NCBI RefSeq assembly: GCF_029210375.1
Contig: NZ_JARGER010000026.1
Coordinates: 1-56,202, forward strand
Length of the DNA stretch: 56,202 nucleotides
Reading direction: 5' to 3'
From: Nocardioides sp. YIM 152315
GTDB taxonomy: Bacteria; Actinomycetota; Actinomycetes; Propionibacteriales; Nocardioidaceae
Shown: positions 17,119 through 28,037 of the stretch, in pieces
Position numbering within the stretch: the stretch's first letter is position 1
How the letters are laid out: every line of letters begins with the position of its first letter
The notes under the pieces: model-generated
Told to the model about the DNA's origin: nothing
Databases searched by the model: none
What the model saw: the letters and a program-made list of their open reading frames with translations, nothing else
Program-made: the position numbers and the translations under genes

Positions 17119-18819
17119 GTGGGACACGTGGACGTGGCAGGGGTGCGATACGAGCTGCCGGACGGGCGGGTGCTGCTCGACGACGTGTCCTTCCGCGTCG
17201 GCGAGGGCGCCAAGGTGGCGCTGGTCGGCGCCAACGGAGCCGGCAAGACGACGCTCCTGCGCATCATCACCGGCGACCTGACGCCGCACGCGGGCGTCGT
17301 GACCCGCTCGGGTGGGCTCGGCGTGATGCGCCAGATGGTGAGCGCCGACCTGGGCGCCGAGCCGACGGTCGCCGACCTGCTGCGCAGCGTCGCGCCCGCC
17401 CGGATCCGCGCGGCCGCCGACGAGGTCGACTCCTGCGAGCGGGCCCTGATGGACGTCGACGACGAGAAGACGCAGATGCGCTACGCCGCCGCGCTCGCCG
17501 AGTACGCCGACGCCGGGGGCTACGACCTCGAGGTCACGTGGGACGTCTGCACCATGGCCGGGCTCGGGGTGCCGTACGACCGCGCGCAGTACCGCGAGCT
17601 GCGCACGCTCTCCGGGGGCGAGCAGAAGCGGCTGGTGCTGGAGTACCTCCTGCGCGGTCCCGACGAGGTGCTGCTGCTCGACGAGCCCGACAACTTCCTC
17701 GACGTGCCCGGCAAGATCTGGCTCGAGGGGCGGATCCGCGAGTCCGACAAGACGATCCTGATGATCAGCCACGACCGCGAGCTGCTCGACAACACCGCGA
17801 CCAGGGTGGTGACCGTCGAGCTCGGCTCGGCCGGCAACCTCGTCTGGACCCACCCCGGTGGGTTCGCGTCCTACCACGACGCCCGGCGCGACCGGTTCCT
17901 CCGCTTCGAGGAGATGCGCCGCCGCTGGGACGAGGAGCACGCCAAGCTCAAGGCGCTGGTGCTGATGTACAAGCAGAAGGCGTCGTACAACGACGGCCTG
18001 GCCAGCCAGTACAAGGCGGCGCAGACCCGGCTGCGGAAGTTCGAGGAGGCCGGGCCGCCGATCGAGCAGCCGCGCGAGCAGCAGGTGAGGATGCGCCTGA
18101 AGGGCGGCCGCACCGGCAAGCGCGCCGTCGTCTGCGAGCATCTCGAGCTCACCGGCCTGATGCGGCCCTTCGACCTCGAGGTCTGGTACGGCGAGCGGGT
18201 CGCGGTCCTCGGCTCCAACGGCTCGGGCAAGTCGCACTTCCTGCGTCTGCTCGCCGCGGGTGGCACGCGGCCCGACAAGGAGCACGAGCCGGTCGGCGAC
18301 GTCGTCATCGAGCCGGTGCAGCACCGCGGGATGGCCCGCCTCGGTGCCCGGGTGCGCCCGGGTTGGTTCGTGCAGACCCACGAGCACCCGGAGCTGGTGG
18401 GCCGGACGCTTCTGGAGATCCTGCACCGCGGCGACGCCCAGCCGGACGGACGGGGCCGGGCCGGCATGGGCCGCGAGCAGGCCAGCCGCGTGCTCGACCG
18501 CTACGAGCTCAGCCACGCGGCCGACCAGCGGTTCGAGTCGCTGAGCGGCGGACAGCAGGCGCGCTTCCAGATCCTGCTCCTCGAGCTCTCCGGCGCGACG
18601 CTGCTGCTGCTCGACGAGCCGACCGACAACCTCGACGTCCAGTCGGCCGAGGCGCTCGAGGACGGTCTCGCCGCCTTCGAGGGCACCGTGCTCGCCGTGA
18701 CCCATGACCGCTGGTTCGCCCGCGGCTTCGACCGGTTCCTCGTGTACGGCGCGGACGGCGGTGTCTACGAGTCCGACGAGCCGGTCTGGGACGAGACCCG
18801 CGTGGAGCGGGTCCGGTGA
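17119..18819 (+). CDS. ABC-F family ATP-binding protein
   Basis: Soluble protein of 566 residues with two ABC ATPase domains and no membrane segment. Domain 1 has GANGAGKT (37-44), LSGGEQKR (about 164) and LLLLDEPDNFLD. Domain 2 has GSNGSGKS (about 365), LSGGQQAR (about 475) and LLLLDEPTDNLD. The roughly 80-residue linker rich in charged residues (MRRRWDEEHAKLKAL) is the ABC-F interdomain arm that enters the ribosomal E site. The likely role is translation regulation or ribosome protection. GTG start. It is translationally coupled to the next gene by a GTGA overlap. Confidence 0.9.
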   Translation: MGHVDVAGVRYELPDGRVLLDDVSFRVGEGAKVALVGANGAGKTTLLRIITGDLTPHAGVVTRSGGLGVMRQMVSADLGAEPTVADLLRSVAPARIRAAADEVDSCERALMDVDDEKTQMRYAAALAEYADAGGYDLEVTWDVCTMAGLGVPYDRAQYRELRTLSGGEQKRLVLEYLLRGPDEVLLLDEPDNFLDVPGKIWLEGRIRESDKTILMISHDRELLDNTATRVVTVELGSAGNLVWTHPGGFASYHDARRDRFLRFEEMRRRWDEEHAKLKALVLMYKQKASYNDGLASQYKAAQTRLRKFEEAGPPIEQPREQQVRMRLKGGRTGKRAVVCEHLELTGLMRPFDLEVWYGERVAVLGSNGSGKSHFLRLLAAGGTRPDKEHEPVGDVVIEPVQHRGMARLGARVRPGWFVQTHEHPELVGRTLLEILHRGDAQPDGRGRAGMGREQASRVLDRYELSHAADQRFESLSGGQQARFQILLLELSGATLLLLDEPTDNLDVQSAEALEDGLAAFEGTVLAVTHDRWFARGFDRFLVYGADGGVYESDEPVWDETRVERVR

Positions 18820-19838
18820 GCGGCATGGAGATCGTCGAGGTCGACCCGTTCGACGCGCAGCTGCTGGACCCGTGGCACGCGGTCTACCTCGAGGCGGAGC
18901 TCGCGGCCGGCGAGGGGGTGGCCGCGCCCTGGCAGCTCGAGGAGGTCCGCGCCCTCCTGCAGGCCACGGTCGCGAAGCACTGGATCAGGGGCTACGCCGG
19001 GGTCGTCGACGGCGAGGTCGTGTCGGCGGGATGGATCCGGACTCCGCTGCTCGACAACGTCGAGCGCGCCGAGCTGATGATCCAGACGGCCCCCGCCCAC
19101 CGCCGCCGCGGCCACGGCACGGCGATGCTCGAGCACCTCGACCGGGTGGCCCGCGAACGCGGCCGGTCGATCCTGGTGGGCGAGACCGCGTGGCGCTACG
19201 ACGCAGGCGCGTCGGGCGCCGGTGAGCCGGGTGCGGAGTTCGCCAGGGCACGCGGCTTCGAGCTGGCGCTCGGCGACGTGAAGCGCACCCTCGCGCTCCC
19301 GGTCGACGACGCGATCCTCGACGCGCTGACGGCCGAGGCGGCCGAGCGGCACACCGGCTACCGGCTGCGCTCCTTCGTCGGTCCGGTGCCCGACGACCTG
19401 CTGGACGGCTGGGCGCGGATGGTCGCCTCGCTGGCGATCGAGGCGCCCACCGGTGAGCTCGAGGTCGAGGCCGAGTCGCCCGACCCCGCCCTGGTGCGCG
19501 AGAACGAGGCCGTGCTCGCCCGCCAGGGGCGCACCAAGTACAACACCGTCGCGCTCGACCCCACCGGCGACCTGGTCGCCTTCACCGACATCGCGGCCAC
19601 GATCCACGAGCCGGGCCGGGCCTACCAGTGGGGGACGCTGGTACGCCGCGACGCCCGAGGCCGCCGGCTCGGCCTGGCGGTGAAGGTCGCGAACCTGCGG
19701 CTGCTGCAGTCCGAGGCTCCGGACATCGCCGTGCTCACGACGTACAACGCCGAGGTCAACCGGCACATGATCGGGGTCAACGAGCGGCTGGGGTTCGTCC
19801 CGGTCGCCCGCCTCGGTGAGTTCCAGAAGCGCCCGTGA
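18816..19838 (+). CDS. GNAT family N-acetyltransferase, two-domain
   Basis: Protein of 340 residues with two GNAT-like halves. The first has the acetyl-CoA loop HRRRGHGTAMLEHL (about residues 90-103). The second has RRDARGRRLGLAVKVANL (about 275-292), which is the better conserved pyrophosphate-binding loop. The same two-domain architecture occurs in mycothiol synthase-like acetyltransferases, but this protein is not recognisable as MshD itself. It starts with GTG 18816 overlapping the ABC-F stop; ATG 18825 is an alternative. Substrate unknown. Confidence 0.85.
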   Translation: MSGMEIVEVDPFDAQLLDPWHAVYLEAELAAGEGVAAPWQLEEVRALLQATVAKHWIRGYAGVVDGEVVSAGWIRTPLLDNVERAELMIQTAPAHRRRGHGTAMLEHLDRVARERGRSILVGETAWRYDAGASGAGEPGAEFARARGFELALGDVKRTLALPVDDAILDALTAEAAERHTGYRLRSFVGPVPDDLLDGWARMVASLAIEAPTGELEVEAESPDPALVRENEAVLARQGRTKYNTVALDPTGDLVAFTDIAATIHEPGRAYQWGTLVRRDARGRRLGLAVKVANLRLLQSEAPDIAVLTTYNAEVNRHMIGVNERLGFVPVARLGEFQKRP

Positions 19839-19923
19839 GCTGCGGCCCGTCGAGCCCGCGCGCCAGAGCTCGACGCCCAGGATGTCGGCGAGGTCGACGC
19901 CCCCCGGCGTCGGAGCAAGGAGA

Positions 19924-19972
19924 AGGGCCCCACCGGCTGACGGGAGACGGACCTGCTGGCCGGTGGGGCCCT
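19924..19972. terminator. bidirectional terminator hairpin
   Basis: A perfect 14-bp inverted repeat (AGGGCCCCACCGGC and its complement) with a 21-nt loop lies in the 177-bp gap between the convergent GNAT and HtrA-like genes. A second, shorter inverted repeat (CCCTCCC/GGGAGGG, about 19976-20006) follows. There is no U-tract, as is common in high-GC actinobacteria. Confidence 0.75.
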
Positions 19973-20015
19973 CGGCCCCTCCCGAAGTCTCGGGCCTGGG
20001 AGGGGAGTCGGTGGA

Positions 20016-21290
20016 TCAGGAGCTGGACGCGTCGGCGTCCGAGTCGAGCGTGAGCGTCGCGGTCTTGTCGTCGCCGTCGCGGGTGTAGGTGACGGCGACG
20101 TCGTCGCCCGGACGGTAGGAGCGGATGGTCGCCACCAGCGAGTCGGCACCGGTGATCACGTGGTCGTCGACCTTGGTGATGACGTCGCCCTTGGCGATGC
20201 CGGCCTCGTCGGCGGTCGAGTCGCCGATCACCTCCATCACCGCGGCGCCCTGGACGACCTCGCCTCCGTCCTGGTTCGCGGCGTCGGTCACCGAGATGCC
20301 GAGCCGCGCGTGGGTCGGGGCGTCGCCGTCGCGCATCTGCTCGACGATCGGCAGCACCTCGTCCATCGGGATCGCGAAGCCGAGGCCGATCGACCCGGCC
20401 TCGCCCTGGGAGGAGCTGGTCGTGCGGATCGAGGAGTTGATGCCGACGACGTTGCCGTCCATGTCGACGAGCGGGCCGCCGCTGTTGCCGGGGTTGATCG
20501 CCGCGTCGGTCTGGATGGCGGGGTAGGTCGTGCTGTTGCCCTCGCCGTCGCTGCCGACGTCGACCGGGCGGTCCAGCGCGCTCACGATGCCGCTCGTGAC
20601 GGTGGAGTCGAGACCGAACGGCGAGCCGATCGCCACCACTCCCTCGCCGACCTCGAGGTCGCCGGACTTGCCGATGGTCGCCGGGGTCAGGCCCGAGACG
20701 TCCTCGGCCTTGATGACCGCGGTGTCGGTGAGCGGGTCGGACCCGACGATCGAGGCCTTGGCGGAGGAGCCGTCGTTGAGGAAGACGGTCATCGAGCCGC
20801 CGTCTCCGGCGATCGACGCGACGTGGTTGTTGGTGAGGATCTCGCCGTCGGAGCTGAGGATGATGCCCGACCCGGAGCCCTGGCCCTGGCTGCCGCTCAC
20901 GTCGATCTTGACGACCGACGGGAGCACCTTCGCCGCCACCTGCTCGACGGAGCCGTCGGCGGCGGGCGAGTCGGGGGTGTCGACGACCTGCGAGGTGCGC
21001 GGGTCGGCGCTGCTGCCGCCGATCGAGCCGCTGTCGTCGTCGAGCGCGCTCCACGCCGCGGCGCCGCCGATCCCGGCACCGCCGCCGACGACGAGCGCGG
21101 TCGCGACGACGGCCGCGGCCAGGCCGGCCCGCCGCGGGCGCCGCTGGACGGGCAGCGTCGTCGTCTGCTCGGTCGGCTGCGCGGCGTACGGGCTCTCCGG
21201 CGGGCCCTCGGGGGGCGGCCCCTGGGGGGAGGGGTAGGAGAAGTACGGGTTCTGCGGAGTCTGCGGGCCGGTCGGCTGGTCGTCGGACAT
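20016..21290 (-). CDS. HtrA/DegP-like trypsin-type serine protease with PDZ domain
   Basis: Membrane-anchored protease of 424 residues. It has a proline-rich cytoplasmic N terminus (1-50), one transmembrane helix (about 56-80), a serine-rich linker, a trypsin-like domain with His156 (TNNHVAS), Asp189 (DPLTDTAV) and Ser270 (GNSGGPL), and a PDZ domain from about residue 315. All catalytic residues are present. Family role: degradation or refolding of damaged proteins outside the membrane. The start is ATG 21290, just after GGAGG. The upstream gene on the same strand is the MarR regulator, separated by palindromic element E4. Confidence 0.92.
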   Translation of the reverse strand: MSDDQPTGPQTPQNPYFSYPSPQGPPPEGPPESPYAAQPTEQTTTLPVQRRPRRAGLAAAVVATALVVGGGAGIGGAAAWSALDDDSGSIGGSSADPRTSQVVDTPDSPAADGSVEQVAAKVLPSVVKIDVSGSQGQGSGSGIILSSDGEILTNNHVASIAGDGGSMTVFLNDGSSAKASIVGSDPLTDTAVIKAEDVSGLTPATIGKSGDLEVGEGVVAIGSPFGLDSTVTSGIVSALDRPVDVGSDGEGNSTTYPAIQTDAAINPGNSGGPLVDMDGNVVGINSSIRTTSSSQGEAGSIGLGFAIPMDEVLPIVEQMRDGDAPTHARLGISVTDAANQDGGEVVQGAAVMEVIGDSTADEAGIAKGDVITKVDDHVITGADSLVATIRSYRPGDDVAVTYTRDGDDKTATLTLDSDADASSS

Positions 21291-21362
21291 GCCTCCACTG
21301 TGTGGGTGCTGCCTGTGACGAGCCTGAGACGTCGCTGGACGCCCACGAAGAACCCGAGCGGG

Positions 21363-21530
21363 CTCAGACGACTCGTTCCAAGGGGTCGCACGCTGCGCGA
21401 CGCTCAGCATCCACGCTGGCTGCGTTGCGGTCGCTCGTAGGACGGGAAAGTACGACGTCGCTCCCGCGCCTTGCCAGCGCGGCGCTGAGCGCCGCTCGCG
21501 GGCGCGACCCCTTGGAACAACCCGTCTCAG
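21363..21530. repeat. long palindromic element, copy E4 (168 bp)
   Basis: The arms CTCAGACGACTCGTTCCAAG and the complement at the right end pair with few mismatches, including an uninterrupted TTCCAAGGGGTCGC/GCGACCCCTTGGAA. The conserved core is 21420-21474 (CTGCGTTGCGG...CGCGCCTTGC). The right end covers the TGA stop (21527-21529) of the MarR gene. Confidence 0.85.
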
Positions 21531-22048
21531 TCCGCCCGGTCGAGCGCCTCGGTCGCGAGCGTCATCTTCTTCAGCAGGGCGGCCAGCGTCGCTCGTTCGT
21601 CGGCATCCAGGGCGTGCACGACCTCGTCCTCGGCCCGGCCTCGGAGGTCCATCGCGCGGCGCCAGGCCGTCGCCCCGCTGCGGGTGACCTCGACGGCCAC
21701 CCGCCGTCGGTCGTCGGGGTCGGCGTGGCGTTGGATCCAGCCGGCCCTCTCGAGGGCGTCCAGCCGGCCGGTCATGCCGGCGTTGCTGATGCCGAGGTCG
21801 GCCGCGAGCGTCGAGGGGCTGGCGCTCCCCGGGGTGTCCCGGATCATCAGGTGGTGCAGGGTCTCGTACTCGAAGTCCTGGAGGCCGAGCTCGGAGAGCA
21901 CCTGCTGCGTGGACAGCCGGAAGTAGCGCTTGAGGCGGTCGATGCGCACCACGATCGCCTCGACGTCGTCCTCGAACGTCACGTCGACCCAGTGGTCCCG
22001 CCATCGCGCCACGTGCCGGTCGGCCCAGTCCTCGCTCTCCTGCGGCAT
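21527..22048 (-). CDS. MarR family transcriptional regulator
   Basis: Regulator of 173 residues with the MarR winged helix: LHHLMIRDTPGSASPSTLAADLGISNAGMTGRLDALERAGWIQR (about 66-109), followed by the wing DPDDRRRVAVEVT. Predicted leaderless: TAGGAT, six bases, then ATG 22048. It is divergent from an MFS transporter; a direct repeat in the 58-bp gap is the likely binding site, suggesting repression of the transporter and itself until a ligand binds. The ligand is unknown. Confidence 0.9.
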   Translation of the reverse strand: MPQESEDWADRHVARWRDHWVDVTFEDDVEAIVVRIDRLKRYFRLSTQQVLSELGLQDFEYETLHHLMIRDTPGSASPSTLAADLGISNAGMTGRLDALERAGWIQRHADPDDRRRVAVEVTRSGATAWRRAMDLRGRAEDEVVHALDADERATLAALLKKMTLATEALDRAD

Positions 22049-22054
22049 GAGCCG

Positions 22055-22099
22055 ATCCTACTCAATTAGGTAGCGAATAATTTGGTAGCGAAGTATTCT
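22055..22099. promoter_or_regulatory. marR-MFS intergenic control region with direct repeats
   Basis: GGTAGCGAA occurs twice, at 22069-22077 and 22084-22092, with a 15-bp period. The minus-strand TAGGAT (22055-22060) and plus-strand TATTCT (22094-22099) are the -10 candidates for the two divergent leaderless genes. The repeats sit between them, so a protein bound there would affect both. Confidence 0.6.
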
Positions 22100-22106
22100 G
22101 CGGATC

Positions 22107-23375
22107 GTGGGTACCGACCTCGCCGCGCTCCGCCACCGGGACTTCCGCCTGCTCGTCACCGGCACGGCGACGAGCTCCCTCGGCAACGCGATCACCCCGA
22201 TCGCGCTCGCGTTCGCGGTCCTCGACCTGGGCGGCTCGGCCTCCGACCTCGGCCTGGTCGTGGCGTCCTTCGCGCTGGCCCAGGTCGTCACCACGCTGTT
22301 CGGCGGCGTGCTCGGCGACCGGCTGCCGCGCAAGCTGATGATGGAGGGGTCCTCGGCAGGCAGTGCCCTGGCCATCGGCTTCATCGCCGCGTCGCTCGTC
22401 GGCGGCTGGGCGACGATCCCGATGCTGGCGGTGGTCGGCACGCTCGACGGCTGCCTCGCCGCGCTCAGCCAGCCCGCCTCCCGGGCGATGACGCGCGAGA
22501 CGGTGCCGACGGACGTGCTCGGCTCGGCGGTCGCGCTCCGGGCGCTGCTCCAGACCTCCGCCAGCACGATCGGGTACGTCGTCGGCGGTGTCCTCGTCGC
22601 ACTCGTCGGGTCGGGCTGGGCGATCGGCATCGACGCGGCGACCTACGCCGTGGCTGCGTTCTGCTTCTCCCGCCTGCGGGTGGAGCAGAAGGCCCCGGAG
22701 GGCGAGCGGCGCTCGATGCTCGCCGACCTCGGCGAGGGCGCCCGCGAGGTCTTCGCGCACGCCTGGCTCTGGCTGCTGATCGGGCAGGCGCTGCTCTACC
22801 ACCTCTTCTACGGCGGCGCGCAGAGCGTGCTCGGGCCGATCGTCGTCGGCGACGGGTTCGGGCGGTCGGCGTGGGGCGTCGCGATGGGCACGCTGATGGC
22901 CGGCTTTGTCGTCGGCGGCCTGGTGTGCCTGCGCTGGAGGCCGCGCCGCAGCCTCTTCGTCGGCACGGTGCTGCTGAGCCTGACGGCGCTGTTCCCGCTC
23001 GCGATGGCGCTCTCCGACCAGCTGTGGCCGGTGCTGCTCGGTGCGTTCCTGCACGGCTTCGGCCTGCAGATCTTCGACGTGTTCTGGGACCTCTCGATCC
23101 AGCAGAACGTCGACCCCGAGAAGCTCGCCCGCGTCTACTCCTTCGACATCGTCGGCTCCTTCGTCGCGCGCCCCCTCGGCTTGGCGATGACGGGGCCGAT
23201 CGCGACCGCGGTCGGTCTCGACGCCTGGCTGGTCGTCGTCGGCTGCGTGATGGGTGGGTCCGCCCTGCTGTCGCTCGTCTCCTCCGACGTCCGCCACCTG
23301 GCGCGGCGCGAGGACCCGGTCCGGTCCGCCGACCCCGGGTCGGGCACTCCGGAGACTGCGCCCGCTCCCGTGTGA
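22107..23375 (+). CDS. MFS transporter
   Basis: Major facilitator superfamily protein of 422 residues with about 12 predicted membrane helices. The family signature between helices 2 and 3 is seen as GGVLGDRLPRKLMM. It belongs to the drug-exporter-like (MFS_3/enterobactin-exporter-like) group by the N-terminal LRHRDFRLLVTGTATSSLGNAI pattern. GTG start, preceded by TATTCT at 7 nt (leaderless). Divergent from MarR, so probably an efflux pump induced by its substrate; the substrate cannot be named. Confidence 0.9.
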   Translation: MGTDLAALRHRDFRLLVTGTATSSLGNAITPIALAFAVLDLGGSASDLGLVVASFALAQVVTTLFGGVLGDRLPRKLMMEGSSAGSALAIGFIAASLVGGWATIPMLAVVGTLDGCLAALSQPASRAMTRETVPTDVLGSAVALRALLQTSASTIGYVVGGVLVALVGSGWAIGIDAATYAVAAFCFSRLRVEQKAPEGERRSMLADLGEGAREVFAHAWLWLLIGQALLYHLFYGGAQSVLGPIVVGDGFGRSAWGVAMGTLMAGFVVGGLVCLRWRPRRSLFVGTVLLSLTALFPLAMALSDQLWPVLLGAFLHGFGLQIFDVFWDLSIQQNVDPEKLARVYSFDIVGSFVARPLGLAMTGPIATAVGLDAWLVVVGCVMGGSALLSLVSSDVRHLARREDPVRSADPGSGTPETAPAPV

Positions 23376-23394
23376 GCGCTCCGTCCGGCGACGG

Positions 23395-23999
23395 TCAGGC
23401 CGGCAGCCCGCGCTCGAGCAGCGCGGCGCGCAGGCCCTCGGCGCCGGTGAAGAGGATGCCGTCCATGCCCAGCGCGGCCGCTGCGTCGACGTTCGACTGC
23501 TTGTCGTCGACGAAGACGAGCCGGTCGAGCGGGAGGCCGCTGCGCTCGGCGACGGCCTCGTAGGCACGCCGGTCGGGCTTGGCCGCCTTGATCGCGCCCG
23601 AGACGATGACGTCGTCGAGCAGCTGCAGGACCTCGAAGCGCTCCCGGGCGACCGGGAAGAGCTCGTCGGACCAGTTGGTCAGGCCGAAGAGCGGGACGCC
23701 CGCCTCGTGGAGGTCGCGCACGATCGCGATCGTGCCGGGCACCTCGGCGAGCGAGGTGGGGAAGTGGGCGAGGTAGGCCTCGGCGTGGGACACCCAGTGC
23801 GGGTGGGTACGGCGTACCTCCGCCATCCCGTCGGCCCAGCGGCGGCCGGCGTCCTGGAGATGGTTCCAGGCCATGAAGTCGAAGTCCGCGGCCTCGAGGA
23901 ACCGGCGTGCCTCGTCGGACCCGAGGCCGGCCGCCACCGCTGCGGCCGGGTCCCAGTCGATGAGCACGTTGCCGAGGTCGAAGACGACCCCGGCGGGGC

Positions 24000-24003
<4 letters not shown>
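23395..24003 (-). CDS. HAD-IA family hydrolase
   Basis: Haloacid dehalogenase-like protein of 202 residues. Motif I is FDLGNVLIDWD (nucleophile Asp9), motif II LTNWS, motif III Lys in AAKPDRRAY and motif IV FVDDKQSNV. The D-x-G-N variant of motif I is typical of the HAD-IA, YihX-like sugar phosphatases. The start is ATG 24003, overlapping the citrate synthase stop by four bases (ATGA), so the gene is co-translated with gltA. Confidence 0.87.
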
Positions 24004-25289
<1,286 letters not shown>

Positions 25290-25295
25290 CCGCCC

Positions 25296-25301
25296 AACCT
25301 A
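25296..25301 (-). promoter_or_regulatory. predicted -10 element TAGGTT of gltA, leaderless
   Basis: On the minus strand TAGGTT is followed by six bases and then the GTG start at 25289. Confidence 0.5.
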
Positions 25302-25394
25302 GTCGGCGGCGTGGCGGGGTGCGAACCCGGTGTCCGCGGAAGACGCTGTGATGTTTCCGTCAGCCCGGATTCGACACCGCAGGTTTGGCGCCCG

Positions 25395-25569
25395 TACTCT
25401 TGTCAGTCGCGCCTCCTGCCGCGCCCGGACACCCCACGGAGTCCAGGTGCAGACCCGGTGCCCCGTCCTTGCGAGGGGGATGTCGGGCAGTGTTCGTCAG
25501 AGGGCGTGGCTCCACCGCCCCGGGACGACTGGGTCCCGCGGGTCCACCACGAACGAAGGAAGTTCCTCC
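25395..25569 (+). promoter_or_regulatory. rplM promoter and about 160-nt leader
   Basis: TACTCT (25395-25400) is a candidate -10 element, leaving a leader of about 160 nt before the rplM GTG. This is long for this window, where many genes look leaderless. The leader is GC-rich with several short self-complementary stretches. It could carry ribosomal-protein autoregulation, but I do not recognise a named motif. GAAGGAAG close to the start codon is the ribosome-binding site. Confidence 0.4.
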
Positions 25570-26013
25570 GTGCGCACGTACGCCCCGAAGCCCGGTGACG
25601 TCACCCGGGAGTGGCTCGTCATCGACGCCACCGACATCGTCCTCGGCAAGCTCGCCGCCCAGACCGCCAACCTCCTGCGCGGCAAGCACAAGCCGATCTT
25701 CGCCCCGAACGCCGACACCGGTGACTTCGTCATCATCGTCAACGCCGAGAAGGTCGCCCTCTCCGGCACGAAGAAGACCACGAAGCTGGCCTACCGCCAC
25801 TCGGGCTACCCGGGCGGTCTCTCGGCCACCCCGATCGGCGAGGTCCTCGAGAAGGACGCCCGCAAGGCCATCGAGAAGGCCGTGTGGGGCATGCTCCCGA
25901 AGAACAAGCTCGGCCGTCAGATGCTGAAGAAGCTGAAGGTCTACTCCGGGCCCAACCACCCGCACCAGGCCCAGAAGGCCACTCCGTTCGAGATCAAGCA
26001 GATCTCCCAGTAA
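25570..26013 (+). CDS. rplM: 50S ribosomal protein L13
   Basis: L13 of 147 residues, the family's usual length. It has the N-terminal [19 protein letters not shown] block, [19 protein letters not shown] and the C-terminal [20 protein letters not shown] segment (here QKATPF). GTG start. It is followed after 53 bp by rpsI, the standard L13-S9 operon of the large and small subunits. Confidence 0.97.
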   Translation: MRTYAPKPGDVTREWLVIDATDIVLGKLAAQTANLLRGKHKPIFAPNADTGDFVIIVNAEKVALSGTKKTTKLAYRHSGYPGGLSATPIGEVLEKDARKAIEKAVWGMLPKNKLGRQMLKKLKVYSGPNHPHQAQKATPFEIKQISQ

Positions 26014-26066
26014 TCGTCCCCCCTCTCGAGCAGAGCGTCGAGAAGTCTGAGTGAGGAACTTTCATC

Positions 26067-26564
26067 GTGGCTGACACCACCGAGGTCGAGGAGACCTACG
26101 AGACCAACGAGCAGGGCATCGCCTACAGCTCCGAGAGCGCACCGTCCGCCGACGCCCCCGAGCGTCCGGCGACCATCGCCCCCGCCGCGGCCACCGGCCG
26201 CCGCAAGGAGGCCGTCGCCCGCGTCCGCATCGTCCCCGGCACCGGCCAGTGGACGATCAACGGCCGGGCGCTCGACTCCTACTTCCCCAACAAGCTGCAC
26301 CAGCAGGTCGTGAACGAGCCGTTCGCCGCGCTGCAGCTCGAGGGTCGCTTCGACGTCATCGCCCGCATCCACGGCGGCGGCATCACCGGCCAGGCCGGCG
26401 CGCTGCGCCTGGGCGTGGCCCGCGCCCTGAACGCGGTCGACGTCGACGCCAACCGCCCGACCCTGAAGAAGGCCGGCATGCTCACCCGTGACGCCCGCGT
26501 CATCGAGCGCAAGAAGGCCGGTCTGAAGAAGGCCCGTAAGGCCCCGCAGTACTCGAAGCGCTGA
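26067..26564 (+). CDS. rpsI: 30S ribosomal protein S9
   Basis: S9 of 165 residues. The conserved region starts at residue 47 ([13 protein letters not shown]) and ends in the invariant YSKR tail that reaches the P-site tRNA. The first 45 residues are an acidic actinobacterial extension. GTG start with GAGG upstream. The TGA stop is immediately followed by palindromic element E5. Confidence 0.97.
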   Translation: MADTTEVEETYETNEQGIAYSSESAPSADAPERPATIAPAAATGRRKEAVARVRIVPGTGQWTINGRALDSYFPNKLHQQVVNEPFAALQLEGRFDVIARIHGGGITGQAGALRLGVARALNAVDVDANRPTLKKAGMLTRDARVIERKKAGLKKARKAPQYSKR

Positions 26565-26678
26565 TTCTGGAACGCGTGCCGGGCACCTCGCGGCGTTGTC
26601 GCCGCTCGACGACCCGCTTCGCTCGACGGTCGCCTTCGCGGCTCCGCCTTGCGAGGCACTCCGGCGCGCGTCCCAGAA
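26565..26678. repeat. long palindromic element, copy E5 (short form, 114 bp)
   Basis: Inverted arms TTCTGGAACGCGTGCCGG / complement, then CACCTCGC/GCGAGGCA, surround a core (about 26592-26652) containing GCGTTG, CGCTCG and a GGCTCCGCCTTGC end. The element starts on the base after the rpsI stop and ends 10 bp before glmM. It is shorter and more divergent than the other four copies. Confidence 0.7.
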
Positions 26679-26688
26679 GGTTGCCGTC

Positions 26689-28035
26689 ATGACGAGAATC
26701 TTCGGCACGGACGGGGTCCGGGGCCTGGCCAACGGTCAACTGACCGCGGAGCTGGCCCTGGACCTGTCCGTCGCCGCCGCTCGTGTCCTGGCCTCCCGGG
26801 GCGAGTTCGAGGGCCATCGCCCGCTCGCCGTCGTGGGCCGGGACACGCGTGTCTCCGGGCAGTTCCTCGAGCATGCCGTCGTGGCCGGCCTCGCGTCGGC
26901 CGGAGTCGACGTCCTCCGACTCCGGGTGCTGCCCACGCCGGCGGTCGCCTACCTGACCCAGGCGCTCGGCGCCGACCTCGGCGTCGTCATCAGCGCGTCG
27001 CACAACCCGATGCCCGACAACGGCATCAAGTTCCTCGCCAGCGGTGGCGTCAAGCTCGACGACGCCGTGGAGCGGGAGATCGAGCAGCACCTCGACCAGG
27101 CGTGGGCACGGCCCCTCGGTGGCGCGGTGGGCCGCGTCACGCCGTACGCCACGCCCGTCGACGAGTACGTCGCCCACCTGGTCGGCACGATCGCCGAGCC
27201 GCTCGCCGGGATCAAGGTCGTGCTCGACTGCGCCCACGGCGCGGCGTACGAGGCCGGCCCGGCGGCGCTGCGCGCGGCCGGCGCCGAGGTCATCGCGATC
27301 AACGCCGAGCCGGACGGCCTCAACATCAACGACGGCTGCGGCTCCACACATCTGGAGGTGCTCCGCGCCGCCGTGATCGAGCACGGTGCGGACGCCGGGT
27401 TCGCGCTCGACGGCGATGCCGACCGCTGCCTGGCCGTCGACCACGAGGGCACCGACGTCGACGGCGACCAGATCCTGGCGATCCTCGCGCTCGGCATGGC
27501 CGAGTCCGGACACCTGCCCAAGAACACCGTCGTCGCCACCGTGATGAGCAACCTCGGCTTCGTGCAGGCCATGAGGGCCGCCGGCATCGGGGTGCGCCAG
27601 ACCAAGGTCGGCGACCGCTACGTGCTCGAGGCCATGCGGGTGTCCGGCTACGGCCTCGGGGGCGAGCAGTCGGGGCACGTGATCATGAGCGAGCACGCCA
27701 CGACCGGCGACGGCGTGCTCACCGCGCTGCACGTGCTGGAGCGGATGGCCGGCACAGGCCGCACCCTCCAGGACCTCGCGTCCGTGGTGACGCGGCTGCC
27801 GCAGGTGCTCGTCAACGTCCCCGATGTCGACAAGGCGCGCGCCGACGACGACCCGGTGGTCGCCGCCGCGGTCGCCGAGGAGGAGGCCGCGCTGGGCGAC
27901 ACCGGCCGGATCCTGCTGCGCCCGTCGGGCACCGAGGCCCTGGTGCGGGTGATGGTCGAGGCCGCGACGGCCGAGGAGGCCCGTGCCGTCGCCGAACGGC
28001 TCGCCGACGTCGTCAAGCGCGAGCTCAGCCTGTAG
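26689..28035 (+). CDS. glmM: phosphoglucosamine mutase
   Basis: Interconverts glucosamine-6-phosphate and glucosamine-1-phosphate, the step between GlmS and GlmU, both also in this window. It has 448 residues. The phosphoserine loop ISASHNP contains Ser104, the Mg site is DGDADRC (241-247) and the phosphate-binding [12 protein letters not shown] starts at about residue 411. The start is ATG 26689 ([12 protein letters not shown]), the family's usual N terminus. The rpsI-glmM order is conserved in actinobacteria. Confidence 0.97.
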   Translation: MTRIFGTDGVRGLANGQLTAELALDLSVAAARVLASRGEFEGHRPLAVVGRDTRVSGQFLEHAVVAGLASAGVDVLRLRVLPTPAVAYLTQALGADLGVVISASHNPMPDNGIKFLASGGVKLDDAVEREIEQHLDQAWARPLGGAVGRVTPYATPVDEYVAHLVGTIAEPLAGIKVVLDCAHGAAYEAGPAALRAAGAEVIAINAEPDGLNINDGCGSTHLEVLRAAVIEHGADAGFALDGDADRCLAVDHEGTDVDGDQILAILALGMAESGHLPKNTVVATVMSNLGFVQAMRAAGIGVRQTKVGDRYVLEAMRVSGYGLGGEQSGHVIMSEHATTGDGVLTALHVLERMAGTGRTLQDLASVVTRLPQVLVNVPDVDKARADDDPVVAAAVAEEEAALGDTGRILLRPSGTEALVRVMVEAATAEEARAVAERLADVVKRELSL

Positions 28036-28037
28036 GC

